A DNA stretch of 64,000 bases from Bryobacterales bacterium. Its GTDB lineage: Bacteria > Acidobacteriota > Terriglobia > Bryobacterales > Bryobacteraceae. Below the pieces are notes generated by a model that was given only the letters and a program-made list of their open reading frames with translations, searched no databases and had not been told where the DNA came from. Numbering within the stretch: the stretch's first letter is position 1; every line of letters starts with the position of its first letter. The position numbers and the translations under genes were made by a program. The stretch spans positions 1-64,000 of the forward strand of contig PMUP01000064.1 of assembly GCA_003166865.1 (NCBI GenBank), given 5' to 3'. Positions 1-9,396 of this stretch are shown here, piece after piece.

Positions 1-77
1 GTCTTGCCGTGATCGATGTGCCCGATGGTCCCGATATTCACGTGCGGCTTGTTGCGGTCAAATTTTTCCTTCGCCAT
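1..77 (-). CDS. tuf: Elongation factor Tu, N-terminal fragment
   Basis: The first 25 codons of EF-Tu, cut by the window edge. The reading begins [16 protein letters not shown] and runs into GHIDHGK, the P-loop (G1) of the GTPase. EF-Tu delivers aminoacyl-tRNA to the ribosome. It lies 34 bp downstream of fusA on the same strand, the usual last place in a bacterial str operon, so it is probably co-transcribed with rpsL, rpsG and fusA. Confidence 0.95.
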   Translation of the reverse strand, partial: MAKEKFDRNKPHVNIGTIGHIDHGK

Positions 78-111
78 GGATGTTTGAACTCTCCTGCTTC
101 CTTCTGAATTC

Positions 112-2193
112 TTATTTCGTCACTCTTCCTTGAACTTTCGCTATGATCTCTTCCGCCAGGTTCTTGGGAACTTCCTCGTACTGCCCGAAGTGCATGGTGA
201 AAGTGCCGCGGCCCTGCGTGCGCGAGCGCAATTCGGTGGCATAGCCGAACATTTCCGATAGCGGAACCATCGCCTTGATAAGCTGCGTGGTGCCCCGAAC
301 TTCGGTGGCTTCCAAACGGCCGCGCCGCGAATTGAGATCGCCGTTGACGGTGCCCATGTACTCTTCGGGCACCACCACTTCCACGCGCATCACCGGCTCC
401 AGCAGCACCGGCTTGGCTCTCTTGCAGGCTTCCTTGAAGCAGATGGAACTGCAGATCTTGAAGGCCATTTCCGACGAATCCACGTCGTGATAGTCGCCAT
501 CGAAGACCGTCACTTTAACGTCCACCATCGGATAGCCGGCCAAAATGCCGCCTTCCAGCGCCTCGTGGGCGCCCTTTTCAACGGCTGAAATGAATTCCTT
601 TGGAATGGCGCCTTGCTTGACGTCGTTGTCGAATTCGAAGCCCTTGGCGTGATGCGGCTCCACTCTTAGCTTGACGCGCGCGTATTGGCCGCTGCCGCCG
701 GTCTGCTTCTTGTGCGTGTAGTCGTATTCGGCGGTGGTGCGGATGGTCTCGCGATAGGCCACTTGCGGCTTGCCGACGTTGGCTCCGACATTGAACTCGC
801 GCTGCATGCGATCCACGATGATCTCGAGATGCAGTTCGCCCATTCCGGCCAAGATGGTCTGCCCGGTGTCGGGATCGGTGTTCACGCGCAAGGTCGGGTC
901 TTCCTGCACCAGCTTCTGAATCGCCATGCCCAGCTTTTCCTGATCGGCCTTGGTCTTGGGCTCGATCGCTAGCTGGATCACAGGCTCCGGGAAATCGATG
1001 TTTTCGAGCAGGATCGGGCGCTTTTCGTCGCAGATGGTGTCGCCGGTGGAGACATTCTTCAGCACCGCCGCGCAGATGTCGCCCGCCAGGATTTCCTGAA
1101 TATCCTCGCGCTTGTTGGCGTGCATCTTCACCAGACGCCCCACGCGTTCCTTGCGGTTTTTCGCGACGTTGAACACCGAGTCGCCTGCGCCCAGCCGGCC
1201 CGAGTACACACGGATATACGCGAGCTGGCCGACAAACGGGTCGGTCATGATCTTGAACACCAGCGCCGAAAATGGCGCGTCATCGGTGGTGGGAAGCTCT
1301 TCGGTTACCTCGGGGTTATCGGGGAGAACGCCCTGCACCGGCGGGATGTCCACTGGCGATGGCAGATAGTCGACTACCGAATCGAGCAGGTTCTGCACGC
1401 CCTTGTTCTTGAACGCGGAGCCGCAGATGACCGGGAAAATCTTTTGCGTGATGGTGGCTTTGCGGATGCCCGCCATGATCTCTTTTTCCGAGATCGGCGT
1501 GCCTTCCACGAACTTGGCGAACAGGTGATCGTCGGATTCGGCGATGGCTTCGATCATCTGCTCGCGATAGGATTTGGCTTTCTCGAGCAAATCGGCCGGA
1601 ATTTCGACCTCATCGTACTCGGCGCCCAGCGTTTCGTCGCGCCAGATGCGCGCTTTCATCCCCACCAAGTCTACGATGCCCTTGAACTGGTCTTCGGCGC
1701 CGACGGGGATCTGAATCGCCACCGGCCGGCACTTCAGCCGGTCGATAATCGAATCGATGGAGTGGTAAAAATCCGCGCCCACTCGATCCATCTTGTTGAT
1801 GAAGCAAATGCGCGGAACACCGTACTTGTCGGCCTGGCGCCACACGGCTTCCGACTGCGGCTGCACGCCCGCGACCGCGTCAAACACAGCCACCGCGCCA
1901 TCCAGCACGCGCAGGCTGCGCTCCACCTCGGCCGTGAAGTCAACGTGGCCAGGAGTGTCGATGATGTTGATGGTTATGTCGCGCCACTCGCACGTGGTGG
2001 CGGCCGACGTGATGGTGATGCCGCGCTCCTGCTCCATCCAGTCCATGATGGCCGTGCCTTCATGAACCTCACCGATCTTGTGAGTGCGGCCCGTGTAGTA
2101 GAGCACACGCTCAGTAGTAGTGGTTTTACCGGCATCAATGTGGGCCATGATGCCGATGTTCCGCATTTTTTCGATCGGTACAGTACGTGCCAT
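112..2193 (-). CDS. fusA: Elongation factor G
   Basis: Ribosomal translocase GTPase of 693 residues, the normal length for EF-G. G1 is AHIDAGKT at residues 17-24, DTPGH is at 79-83 and NKMD at 133-136. The C-terminal domain-IV/V segment [14 protein letters not shown] and the closing [15 protein letters not shown] are typical. It follows rpsG by 29 bp and precedes tuf, the canonical str operon order. Long antisense ORFs across it (for example 1120-2235 on plus) are shadows of high GC. Nothing unusual is seen. Confidence 0.98.
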   Translation of the reverse strand: MARTVPIEKMRNIGIMAHIDAGKTTTTERVLYYTGRTHKIGEVHEGTAIMDWMEQERGITITSAATTCEWRDITINIIDTPGHVDFTAEVERSLRVLDGAVAVFDAVAGVQPQSEAVWRQADKYGVPRICFINKMDRVGADFYHSIDSIIDRLKCRPVAIQIPVGAEDQFKGIVDLVGMKARIWRDETLGAEYDEVEIPADLLEKAKSYREQMIEAIAESDDHLFAKFVEGTPISEKEIMAGIRKATITQKIFPVICGSAFKNKGVQNLLDSVVDYLPSPVDIPPVQGVLPDNPEVTEELPTTDDAPFSALVFKIMTDPFVGQLAYIRVYSGRLGAGDSVFNVAKNRKERVGRLVKMHANKREDIQEILAGDICAAVLKNVSTGDTICDEKRPILLENIDFPEPVIQLAIEPKTKADQEKLGMAIQKLVQEDPTLRVNTDPDTGQTILAGMGELHLEIIVDRMQREFNVGANVGKPQVAYRETIRTTAEYDYTHKKQTGGSGQYARVKLRVEPHHAKGFEFDNDVKQGAIPKEFISAVEKGAHEALEGGILAGYPMVDVKVTVFDGDYHDVDSSEMAFKICSSICFKEACKRAKPVLLEPVMRVEVVVPEEYMGTVNGDLNSRRGRLEATEVRGTTQLIKAMVPLSEMFGYATELRSRTQGRGTFTMHFGQYEEVPKNLAEEIIAKVQGRVTK

Positions 2194-2222
2194 AAAAATA
2201 CCCTACGACTGACTTACAGGTG

Positions 2223-2693
2223 CTACCAACGGTAATGCGCGAAAGCCTTGTTTGCTTCCGCCATTCTGTGAACGTCGTCCTTTTTCTTAATCGCTCCGCC
2301 GCGCATGTTGGCGGCGTCGGTCAACTCGTTTGCCAGCTTGTCCGGCATACCCTTTTCGGGCCGGCTGCGGGCGTTCTGCAATATCCAGCGAATCGCCAGG
2401 CTGACCCGGCGGTTCTGGGGAACTTCCACCGGCACCTGATAGTTGGCGCCGCCCACGCGCCGCGTCTTCACTTCCAGCAGCGGCTTGGCGTTCTCCACCG
2501 CCTTCTTGAAAAGCTTCAAAGGATCGTCGGCGGTTTTTTCCTTGATCTTGTCCATCGCGCCGTAGAAGATCCGCTGGGAGGTGTTCTTCTTGCCGTCCCA
2601 CATCATGGAGTTAATGAACTTCTCCGCCAGCGTGGAGTTGTACAACGGATCCGGCAGAATTTCGCGAGGCTCAGGTCTGCGTCTGCGTGGCAT
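2223..2693 (-). CDS. rpsG: 30S ribosomal protein S7
   Basis: Small-subunit head protein of 156 residues, which nucleates assembly of the 16S 3' domain. It begins [20 protein letters not shown] and carries the family segment [18 protein letters not shown], ending FAHYRW. The gene starts 3 bp after the rpsL stop, so translational coupling with rpsL is likely. Length and motifs are standard for S7. Confidence 0.98.
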   Translation of the reverse strand: MPRRRRPEPREILPDPLYNSTLAEKFINSMMWDGKKNTSQRIFYGAMDKIKEKTADDPLKLFKKAVENAKPLLEVKTRRVGGANYQVPVEVPQNRRVSLAIRWILQNARSRPEKGMPDKLANELTDAANMRGGAIKKKDDVHRMAEANKAFAHYRW

Positions 2694-2696
2694 ACT

Positions 2697-3083
2697 TTAT
2701 TTCGCGGGCCCCCCCTTGGGTCGTTTCGCTCCGTATTTCGATCGTCCTTGTTTGCGGTCCGTTACTCCGGCCGCGTCCAGTGTCCCGCGCACCACGTGAT
2801 AGCGTACGCCCGGCAGATCCTTGACACGTCCGCCGCGGATCAGCACGATGGAGTGCTCCTGCAAATTGTGGCCGACGCCGGGGATGTACGTGGTGACCTC
2901 GATCCCATTGGTCAGCCGCACGCGCGCCACCTTCCGCAACGCCGAGTTCGGTTTCTTGGGAGTTGTGGTGTACACGCGCGTACACACGCCGCGCTTCTGC
3001 GGGCAAGCCTGCAGCGCCGGACTGGCGGTCTTGTAACGTGGCGGTTTCCGCCCTTTTCGCACGAGTTGATTAAACGTCGGCAC
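2697..3083 (-). CDS. rpsL: 30S ribosomal protein S12
   Basis: Decoding-centre protein of 128 residues and first gene of the str operon here. It contains [16 protein letters not shown] and [12 protein letters not shown], which carry the two lysines whose mutation gives streptomycin resistance; both are the sensitive-type Lys. The start is GTG at 3083-3081 (reading MPTFNQLV), with a purine-rich GAAGGGAAG a few bases upstream. The first gene of a highly expressed operon using GTG is slightly unusual. Confidence 0.97.
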   Translation of the reverse strand: MPTFNQLVRKGRKPPRYKTASPALQACPQKRGVCTRVYTTTPKKPNSALRKVARVRLTNGIEVTTYIPGVGHNLQEHSIVLIRGGRVKDLPGVRYHVVRGTLDAAGVTDRKQGRSKYGAKRPKGGPAK

Positions 3084-3228
3084 GAATCTTCCCTTCAGAC
3101 GTTATGTTTGTTCGTTGACACTGAGCGGAGGGCTCGAAGCCACACCGCGAAAAGACTGCAAAATCTGCGAGGGTACTTGCTCTGGACTAGCCCATATCCC
3201 AGTGGCTGAAAAACCGTCAGGACCTCGG

Positions 3229-3262
3229 GGCCGGCCCCCGGCCGGGCTCTCTAACTAGAGAG
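3229..3262 (-). terminator. Hairpin cluster between diheme cytochrome gene and str operon
   Basis: Two inverted repeats lie back to back: GGCCGG-CCC-CCGGCC at 3229-3243 and CTCTCT-AACT-AGAGAG at 3247-3262. Read on the minus strand they follow the cytochrome stop codon by about 100 bp and precede rpsL by about 145 bp, and a T5 run follows about 20 nt later (complement of 3210-3214). They could terminate the cytochrome transcript or form a leader structure for the str operon. The T-run is too far away for a textbook intrinsic terminator, so the call is weak. The rest of 3084-3358 shows no gene. Confidence 0.25.
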
Positions 3263-3358
3263 TGGTAGCGCGGGAGCAGAAGACACAACTCGCCAAACCC
3301 TTACAAGGATACAGAACAACCCGGAAGTTTGTCAAATCGGCGCCACGCGTCGTGCGGC

Positions 3359-4522
3359 TTATTTTGTTCGCGGCACTGGTTTGGCGAACTTCGAGTCATC
3401 CACCGGCGCGTTCGGCTGAACTTCCGTCAGCGCATAGTGCTCCTGGCCGCTCACCCAGCCGAAGGTCCATTTGAACGGCATCAGGACGCCGGCCACCGGG
3501 CGATAATCCGAGTAATCGTATTGCGTTGGAACGCTGCCCACCACCGAGCTGGCGTAGCGAACCATGCGCCGCAGCAGGCCAGTCTTCTGGTCGAAATAGA
3601 ACGTCGCAATAAAATTGCCGGTTCCTCCGGCTACGGGGCGGGATCCCTGCACCACGTAGATGTCGTCCTTCTTGTCAGGGTCCTTTTCGTTCGGAAACGT
3701 GGTTGGATAGCTCACCCGCCAGGTGGGGAAAAATTGCTTGATGTTCCCTGGAAAGGCCAGTTGAGCGTCGAGTTTGCCGCCTTCAAGCGCGCTCGCGTGC
3801 AGTTGGTATTCCTGGACCACGGTGAGCGGCAGCAATACCCATGCATCATGGCCGTCGAAGACCCTGGCCATTTCGCCTTCTCGCTCCTGGACGAACGTAG
3901 CCAGCTGATCCGGCGCTTTTGCATAGATTTCCGCCGGATCGCCCGCGTCCTCGCCAAACAACATGCTGGTGCCTTTGGCCGTGTAGCTGGTGAGCTTCGC
4001 CAGCTTGTCCGCACCGCCCAAAGCCTGGATATATTTGTCCAGAATCTCAGCGGCGGTAGGCACCTTGGTACCCGAGGTAGCCTGCGGCAGGACGTCGGGC
4101 GGGGTGGAAACCGGGTCGCTATAGATTGCGTCGATCGCAGGCGTAGTCGCGGGGGCGCCGCTGCCTCGATGGCAGGTCCAGCACGTCACTACTTGGGCGC
4201 CGCCGAAATTGCTCTTATTGATGGTATTCACCATCGCGATCATCTTGCGCGCTACTAATTTTCGGGGAACGTCTTTATCCCATTGCGGGTTTGAGCCGCC
4301 GGCCCCGACATGGCAATCTCCGCAGCACACGTTCAGAGCGGCCGAAAACAGGCCCATCGTTCCCATGAACTCGTCTACGGTAAGACCTTTCAGCACTTGG
4401 ACATTCTTGAAGACATCGTCCGCCAGTTGCGAACCGGCGTTAGTCTGCGCGAAGGCGACCCCTCCGAATGGCAGAGCCGCGCCCAGCCACGCGACGCCCG
4501 AAAACATCAATCGTTTCGTCAT
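3359..4522 (-). CDS. Secreted diheme c-type cytochrome, reaction-centre cytochrome subunit-like
   Basis: 387 residues with a signal peptide ending near GVAFAQ (residue 26). Two covalent heme motifs are visible: CGDCH (67-71) and CWTCH (114-118). The spacing and the surrounding sequence, including a KMIAMVNTIN stretch between them, resemble half of the tetraheme photosynthetic reaction-centre cytochrome family, which is common in non-phototrophic Acidobacteria. Residues from about 150 onward contain no further CXXCH and look like a beta-rich, lipoprotein-like domain (LYIYFDQKTG-like pattern FYFDQKTGLLRRMV). The likely role is periplasmic electron transfer; the partner is unknown. Maturation would need the Ccm genes at 57.9-61.3 kb or equivalents. 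Confidence 0.8.
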   Translation of the reverse strand: MTKRLMFSGVAWLGAALPFGGVAFAQTNAGSQLADDVFKNVQVLKGLTVDEFMGTMGLFSAALNVCCGDCHVGAGGSNPQWDKDVPRKLVARKMIAMVNTINKSNFGGAQVVTCWTCHRGSGAPATTPAIDAIYSDPVSTPPDVLPQATSGTKVPTAAEILDKYIQALGGADKLAKLTSYTAKGTSMLFGEDAGDPAEIYAKAPDQLATFVQEREGEMARVFDGHDAWVLLPLTVVQEYQLHASALEGGKLDAQLAFPGNIKQFFPTWRVSYPTTFPNEKDPDKKDDIYVVQGSRPVAGGTGNFIATFYFDQKTGLLRRMVRYASSVVGSVPTQYDYSDYRPVAGVLMPFKWTFGWVSGQEHYALTEVQPNAPVDDSKFAKPVPRTK

Positions 4523-4880
4523 AGGAAATTGAATGATATAAAGCGGTTTGGAGCAAAGTCAAACTGTCTTGCATGCAAGAGGATGACATATAGACGCCGT
4601 AGTGATATGTCTAGACTTATGAGGACCACGGTCACGCGTCACCACGAGCCAGTGAGGCTCCCGATCTCTGAAGCTGGAGGCGGAGTTCACCCTGGAGTCG
4701 ACTTGAACGACAGCTCGGCCCTGCTCGACATCATGGAGCTTGACATCTCCGGAAGCTGCCGGTGATTCTGCGATACTTCGGGGCAGCCACGCTGTCATTG
4801 ACACCGCTCCCTCACGGTCACGGCTCAGAACCAGCGCTTCCGAGCCGCGCGGGGGAGCAAGCGGTATGCGAGTCACGATA
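4523..4880. other. Intergenic region, no gene seen
   Basis: 358 bp between the start of the cytochrome gene and the end of the TlpA-like gene, both on the minus strand. Open frames here are short or run out of frame from the TlpA-like gene, and none has a recognisable product. The only structure found is the imperfect palindrome at 4803-4865, listed separately. The promoter of the cytochrome gene should lie near 4523-4620 but no clear -35/-10 pair was recognised. Confidence 0.6.
4803..4865. repeat. REP-like imperfect palindrome
   Basis: Left arm 4803-4830 (starting ACCGCTCCCTCACGG) and right arm 4838-4865 (ending GGGGGAGCAAGCGGT) are imperfect reverse complements: 20 of 28 positions pair, around a 7-nt loop. 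The arm sequence (accgct-ccctcacggt-cacggctc) resembles extragenic palindromes I remember from acidobacterial genomes; that memory is not checked. Only one copy was noticed in this window. Confidence 0.45.
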
Positions 4881-6116
4881 CTAGCGCGTTGAAGTAGTCC
4901 GATTCTCCGCCAGCAAGCTTTCCACCTGCGCGTCGAACTCGTGCGTTGCTTGGCGATACAGCTCGCCGCTGGCCGGTCCCGGGAATCCGGCATGGACAAA
5001 ACGCACACGCCCGTCGCGACCCAGGAAAAACGTGGTTGGCCAGGAATTTAGATTCACCGGCTGAGTCAGCTTCGCGTCGCGATCGTCCGGCGTGCCGCTG
5101 AGCAACACGGTATAGTCGATCCCGTACTCTTTCATGAACGCCCGAAGCCGCGCCGGATTCGTGAGCTGATCGCCTTCCTCAAAAGACAGCGCCACAACTT
5201 CGAGGCCCTGGCTGCGATACTTGCGATAAAGCTCGGCCAGGAACGGTGCTTCGTCGTGGCAATTGGGACACCAGCTTCCGGTGATGTTCACTAAGACAAC
5301 CTTGCCCTGGAAGCGCGCGTCGGTGTTCGAAACGATTTTGCCGTTGAGATCGGGGAAGCTGAACTTAAACGGTTCGGAAGCGTCCTTGACCGTGGTGTGA
5401 TGATCCGGATCGGTCGGCGGCGGCAGGCCTTTGGCGCGCGCGACGTCGGGCCGCGTGGCCGTGAGCTGGCTGGAGCCGTGCAAATCGGTCATATTGATCG
5501 CAAGGGTCCCGTCGCTGGCCGGCGTCAGGATCATCAGCGCAGGCCGGCCGCCTGAGAAATGGCTGAGCACGAACTTGCCATCCTTATAACTACCGGTCAA
5601 CGCGCCGGTGTCGCCATCGACGCGCAGAATCGCCGCCGAAACATCCATCGCGCTCTTCTCCTGGACGATCAGACGCCAGGCCTGCTCGCCCTTGGCGCTC
5701 TTCACGGCCACTTCCCAAAGTCCGTTGATCGAGGGAGCGCCAGCGCTTGAGCTTGCCGCGGCCTGATGGCGATGCGCGGTGATCGGATAGTTTTTCTTCA
5801 GCATCGGCCCGTATTGGCCGACCAGCGCGCCATCTTGCAGCTTGGCTTCGAGCTTCGCGGCGTAGGAATCGAAATTCAACACGAGTGAGCCGTCATGAAA
5901 GCTTGCCCCGCTGGCGACGACCTTGTCGTCTCCGTTGAACAGCCACCCTTTGATGTTCGATCCCTCGCCCGAGATCTGCAGCCGGAAGGGAATGTCCTGT
6001 CCACCGAAGGTGATGGTAGCGTCCCAGAGACCTGATAGCGACGGGGTCGTCCCTGATTGCGCCCAGGCGGCGGGCGCGATGGCGAAGAGGAGAGCAGCCA
6101 AGAATTTGATTTTCAT
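4881..6116 (-). CDS. Secreted TlpA/ResA-type thioredoxin with N-terminal beta-rich domains
   Basis: 411 residues. A signal peptide ends near AAWAQS (residue 21). Residues about 22-230 hold two similar beta-rich units, each opening with an SLSGLW / SINGLWEV pattern, of unknown function. Residues about 250-400 are a thioredoxin fold with active site WCPNCH (Cys283, Cys286) and the following DEAPFLAELY. Homologous domains reduce periplasmic disulfides, including apocytochrome c heme motifs; its place next to a diheme cytochrome fits but does not prove that. The ATG at 6116 is preceded by AAAGGAG (complement of 6122-6128). A -10-like TATACT lies at complement 6140-6145. Confidence 0.85.
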   Translation of the reverse strand: MKIKFLAALLFAIAPAAWAQSGTTPSLSGLWDATITFGGQDIPFRLQISGEGSNIKGWLFNGDDKVVASGASFHDGSLVLNFDSYAAKLEAKLQDGALVGQYGPMLKKNYPITAHRHQAAASSSAGAPSINGLWEVAVKSAKGEQAWRLIVQEKSAMDVSAAILRVDGDTGALTGSYKDGKFVLSHFSGGRPALMILTPASDGTLAINMTDLHGSSQLTATRPDVARAKGLPPPTDPDHHTTVKDASEPFKFSFPDLNGKIVSNTDARFQGKVVLVNITGSWCPNCHDEAPFLAELYRKYRSQGLEVVALSFEEGDQLTNPARLRAFMKEYGIDYTVLLSGTPDDRDAKLTQPVNLNSWPTTFFLGRDGRVRFVHAGFPGPASGELYRQATHEFDAQVESLLAENRTTSTR

Positions 6117-6139
6117 GTTGGCTCCTTTCGTGAACTCTT

Positions 6140-6145
6140 AGTATA
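6140..6145 (-). promoter_or_regulatory. Possible -10 element of the TlpA-like gene
   Basis: TATACT on the minus strand, 23 bp upstream of the ATG at 6116 and just before the AAAGGAG ribosome binding site. No convincing -35 hexamer was found at the expected distance. The same bases lie just upstream of the divergent gene starting at 6157, so the region between the two genes is only 40 bp. Confidence 0.3.
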
Positions 6146-6156
6146 CAATTTGACAG

Positions 6157-7118
6157 ATGATTATGCGGGCCATTGGATGCGCGGGAGTCCTGCTGTTGAG
6201 CGGATGGGCGGTAAGTCCGAAGGCCGCCAGTGCCGGAGAGACGTGTGACCGGGCGTGTCTCGAAGGTTCGTCAATCAACACCTGGACGCGCTGGCAGCGC
6301 ACGATCCATCGAAATTGCCACTGACCAAGAACGCGCGATACACCGAGAACGGCCAGACCTTGACGCTGACCGACGGCATGGGGGGCCCCAAGGTCACGTT
6401 CGGAACCTACAAGTTGTATTTCGCCGATCCGCAAGCCGGCCAAGTGGGCTCCTTCGGAACCATCGAAGAGCACGGGCATCCCGTCATTCTGGGGCTGCGG
6501 TTGAAGATCGATAGCAACCCAAAGAACCACACCAATGTGATCAGCGAAATGGAAGTGATCGCGTTGCGCAAGACCGCCGGCGTGTTCTCGGAGCCGCAAC
6601 GACTGGTGGACAAACCGATCTTTCATCAGGCGCTGGCGCCTTTCGAACGCCGCCCACGCGCGGAGCTGATCCGCGTGGCGAATTCGTATTTCGAAGGAAT
6701 GGAGGCGGGCACCGACAAGAACACTCCGTTCGACAAGGACTGCCAGCGCATCGAAAATGGCCAGATCACCTCCAACGATCCCACTAGCAAGAGTGAGATT
6801 ACGAGGATGAGCTGCGGGGCGCAGTTCGCCACTGGATTTACCAAAGTGATTACGCGCGTCGAGGAGCGGCGTTTTCCGGTGGTGGATGAAGAACGCGGGA
6901 TGGTGTTGTCGGTTATCCGGTTCGATCACTCGGGCAAGAATAAGACGATCACTTGGGCCGACGGAAGCTCGCATCCCGTGAATCCGCCATTCGATCAGCC
7001 GTTTTCATTTTTCATCGCAGAGCTGTTTAAGGTGGTCGACGGCAAGATCAATCGGATCGAGGCGCTGGTAACACCGGTGCCGTACGGAATGTACACCGGT
7101 TGGCCGGCCAAGAAGTGA
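6157..7118 (+). pseudogene. Secreted DUF8021/NTF2-like protein, frameshifted after its signal peptide
   Basis: Two frames together make one protein. From ATG 6157 the first frame encodes a signal peptide (IMRAIGCAGVLLLSGWAV) and then CDRACLEG. At about 6262-6269 the homology continues in another frame as FVNQHLDALAAHDPSKLPL, which runs open to the TGA at 7116-7118. Losing one T in GAAGGT(T)TCGTC explains the shift. The family pattern CDRxCLEGFVxQYLDAL and a later DENRGMV-like strand (EERGMVLSV) resemble secreted SnoaL/NTF2-like DUF8021 proteins, from memory. A truncated product could start at GTG 6255 but would lack export. Either a real mutation or an assembly error is possible. Confidence 0.7.
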
Positions 7119-7119
7119 T

Positions 7120-8490
7120 CTAGTCTTTCCGCCACTCGATGGGGAAAAGCTGTCCCGCCTTCACCGGATCCAACTCCTTGCCGGCGAGTTTCGCAGCTCT
7201 GGCCAGAACCGGATCGCGTCCGGCGGCGAGGTCGGCGGCCGTCGGCAGAATCACTTCGTCCGGGACGACGCCGGTGTGCTCCAGGCTTTTGCCATCGCCC
7301 ATGATGAGGTCGGCATCGGTGATCGAGGCGCCGTAGAAAATCTGGGTGTCGGCGCCCTGGTGAAACTCGTAACGGCGCGACTCCATGACGGAGCCTGAGC
7401 TGTGATCCCCGAGCACAATTCCGCGGTGCTCGAGTTGGATGACGCGCGCGAAGAGCTCGGCCGCGGACCCCGACCGGCTGTCGACCAGCACGATCAATTT
7501 GCCCGCGAACGCGTTCGCGCCCCGGGTTCTTGCAAGCTGGGGCTTCAGATCGGACTTACGGCCGGCGCGCTGAGCAATGGTGACATCGTGATCGATGACG
7601 TCACCCACCACGCGCTCGAGGGTTTTTACCAATCCGCCGGGATTGCCCCGCAAATCCATGATGAGCGCCCGGTATTTGCCGGCGTCTTTGAGCAGACGAT
7701 CCACTTGGTCGTCCGGCATGAAGAATTCCGGCATCTTCCAGATCAATAGCGCGTCTCCGGAGTTCACCAGCTGCTGGCGGTTCTCGCGCTCGCCGTTCTC
7801 TTGGTCGCGCACCAGCTTCCAGAAATCATTCTCGTCCTGGAGATTCAATACTTGCTTCTCGCGAGTCACTTTTGGCGTGACTTCCACCTTGCGCGTGGCG
7901 CCGTCCGGCCCTCGCACGGTGAGATTCATGACGGGCAGGGACAGAAGCATGTTGAAAATGTAATTCATGGTGGGGAAAGTCTCGCGCTTGGGTGTGAATC
8001 CCTGCCAAGCCAGCACCTCGTCGCCCGGGGCCAGTTTTTCCGAAGCGTCTCGATTCGGACGAACCGCCGTGATGAAACAGCGATCTCCGATCATCTGCTG
8101 GATGTAGCCGTATTCGCGATGCGTATTGCGGGAGGGCGGCAAGAAAAAGGTATGCGAATCCTTGAGCGCGTCCAGCGTCTCGGCAATGGTGGTCAACGCC
8201 TCACCCAGATTGTTGACGGATTGCAATCGGCTGTCGGCGGCCTTAAAACGCGCGTCCATGTCGATACCGTGAAATTGGGGGTCGTAATAGTGGTGCTCGA
8301 GAGCGTCGCGCAAATCGCGCAGCATCTGCCGCGCCCGTTCACGCTGCAGGCTGTCGAATTGAGTCTGAGCGGGCGCCGGCACGCGCAACAAAGCAGCGGC
8401 AATAATGGCGCCAATAGCGAGCGGCCGCAGGTTAATCCTTAATGCCGGAGGACGGCGCGGGTTGTTCCGCCAACAGCCGATCCACGTCAA
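7120..8490 (-). CDS. S41 family (C-terminal-processing-like) serine peptidase
   Basis: 456 residues as drawn. A hydrophobic segment (LAIGAIIAAALL, about residues 24-35) followed by APAQT looks like an export signal. The middle holds a PDZ-like part (GDEVLAWQGF), and the C-terminal half is the S41 catalytic domain: LIMDLRGNPGG (about 276-286) and LIVLVDSRSGSAAELFA, with the likely nucleophilic serine near 342. The drawn start overlaps the upstream TlpA-like gene by 59 bp; the true start is probably further in, close to the stop at 8432 (for example a non-ATG codon before RPLAIGA), which would give a tighter overlap and a normal signal peptide. Confidence 0.85.
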   Translation of the reverse strand: MTWIGCWRNNPRRPPALRINLRPLAIGAIIAAALLRVPAPAQTQFDSLQRERARQMLRDLRDALEHHYYDPQFHGIDMDARFKAADSRLQSVNNLGEALTTIAETLDALKDSHTFFLPPSRNTHREYGYIQQMIGDRCFITAVRPNRDASEKLAPGDEVLAWQGFTPKRETFPTMNYIFNMLLSLPVMNLTVRGPDGATRKVEVTPKVTREKQVLNLQDENDFWKLVRDQENGERENRQQLVNSGDALLIWKMPEFFMPDDQVDRLLKDAGKYRALIMDLRGNPGGLVKTLERVVGDVIDHDVTIAQRAGRKSDLKPQLARTRGANAFAGKLIVLVDSRSGSAAELFARVIQLEHRGIVLGDHSSGSVMESRRYEFHQGADTQIFYGASITDADLIMGDGKSLEHTGVVPDEVILPTAADLAAGRDPVLARAAKLAGKELDPVKAGQLFPIEWRKD

Positions 8491-9001
8491 CGCGAAACAC
8501 AGACTCCCGCACGGCTCCGATGTAGGACTTGGCCGCGCGGCCGTTGCGATCGACCAGCACCGTAGTAGGCAGAGCCTCGACGGCGGGCGTCGACGGTAAT
8601 GCGAGATCGGGCATCAGCACTGGATAGGGCAAGTGGAATTCGCTCATGAACGATTGCACCGCGCGCTTGCCACCTTCATCCATAGAAACGCCGACGATGG
8701 AGAGACCCTTGTAACGATAGTCGCGCGCCAGGTCGATCAACCCAGGGGTTTCTTGGCGGCAGGGAGCGCACCAACTGGCCCAATAGTTGATGAGCACAAC
8801 CTGGCCGCGATGATCGGAGAGGCGCCAGGAGCCGCCATTGAGTTGGGGCAGCAGCAGGTCGGCCACGGGCTTTCGATCCTTCGCCGGCTTGACGCCGGCC
8901 TCTTGATCGGTCCAGTTTTGGGAGGCGAGAGCGATCCACAGTATAGCGGCGGCGAAGAGCAGATATTGGAGGAGCTTTCGAAAGTTTGGTTTGTTTTCCA
9001 A
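8432..9001 (-). CDS. Membrane-anchored TlpA-family thiol-disulfide oxidoreductase
   Basis: 189 residues. One N-terminal membrane segment (LLQYLLFAAAILWIALA, about 10-26) anchors a periplasmic thioredoxin domain with active site WCAPCRQ (Cys78, Cys81) and the cis-proline region ALPTTVLVDRNG. This is the CcmG/ResA/TlpA architecture, which reduces disulfides of exported proteins. It overlaps the start of the S41 peptidase, so the two are probably one transcript. It is not near the Ccm operon but could serve it. Confidence 0.88.
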   Translation of the reverse strand: MENKPNFRKLLQYLLFAAAILWIALASQNWTDQEAGVKPAKDRKPVADLLLPQLNGGSWRLSDHRGQVVLINYWASWCAPCRQETPGLIDLARDYRYKGLSIVGVSMDEGGKRAVQSFMSEFHLPYPVLMPDLALPSTPAVEALPTTVLVDRNGRAAKSYIGAVRESVFRVDVDRLLAEQPAPSSGIKD

Positions 9002-9205
9002 CTACCCTTCATTATATCGGCCGGGGAACGGTGGTTGGTGACTGGCAACGGGTAATTGGTCACTACGGCGATCCGGCCTTCAGGTAAGTATTTCCTGAGA
9101 GGTCATCGAACTCCTTTGGCCTGAACAATCGATGCCTTGCTTTACGGTTGGCAGTTGAATTGCAATTGGCCGCTGTAGCGGGTGACGCGCGTTAAAGGAG
9201 ATTCT

Positions 9206-9376
9206 ATGTCTTTCGGGCTGTATATCGTTGGATTCATCGTGCTGATCGTCGGTCTGGCTTACGGCGCACATCTTGCGCATGTACCCAATCAATGGATCGG
9301 AGTGGGGGCGATCGTTTTGGTGGGTCTGGGTATCCTCAAGGCCGTCACCCACACGCGCCAGCGAGATCCAACTTAG
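9206..9376 (+). CDS. Small two-helix membrane protein
   Basis: 56 residues from the ATG at 9206, which has a good ribosome binding site AAAGGAG at 9194-9200, 5 bp upstream; the in-frame upstream start at 9182 is less likely. The product, MSFGLYIVGFIVLIVGLAYG and onward, has two hydrophobic helices (about 3-22 and 30-46) and a basic tail HTRQRDPT. No function is recognised. It stands alone between two minus-strand genes, with about 200 bp of otherwise empty sequence before it. Confidence 0.6.
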   Translation: MSFGLYIVGFIVLIVGLAYGAHLAHVPNQWIGVGAIVLVGLGILKAVTHTRQRDPT

Positions 9377-9396
9377 CCGCGAAGCTAATGAACCAG

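Noticed and set aside
1120-2235. 371-codon plus-strand ORF opposite fusA
   Set aside because: It mirrors the EF-G gene in a high-GC antisense frame and has no recognisable product.
2220-3209. 329-codon plus-strand ORF opposite rpsG and rpsL
   Set aside because: Antisense to two invariant ribosomal genes; composition is that of a shadow frame.
6138-6974. 278-codon minus-strand ORF opposite the DUF8021-like gene
   Set aside because: The plus strand carries the recognisable protein; the minus frame is rich in His/Arg as expected for antisense of GC-rich coding sequence.
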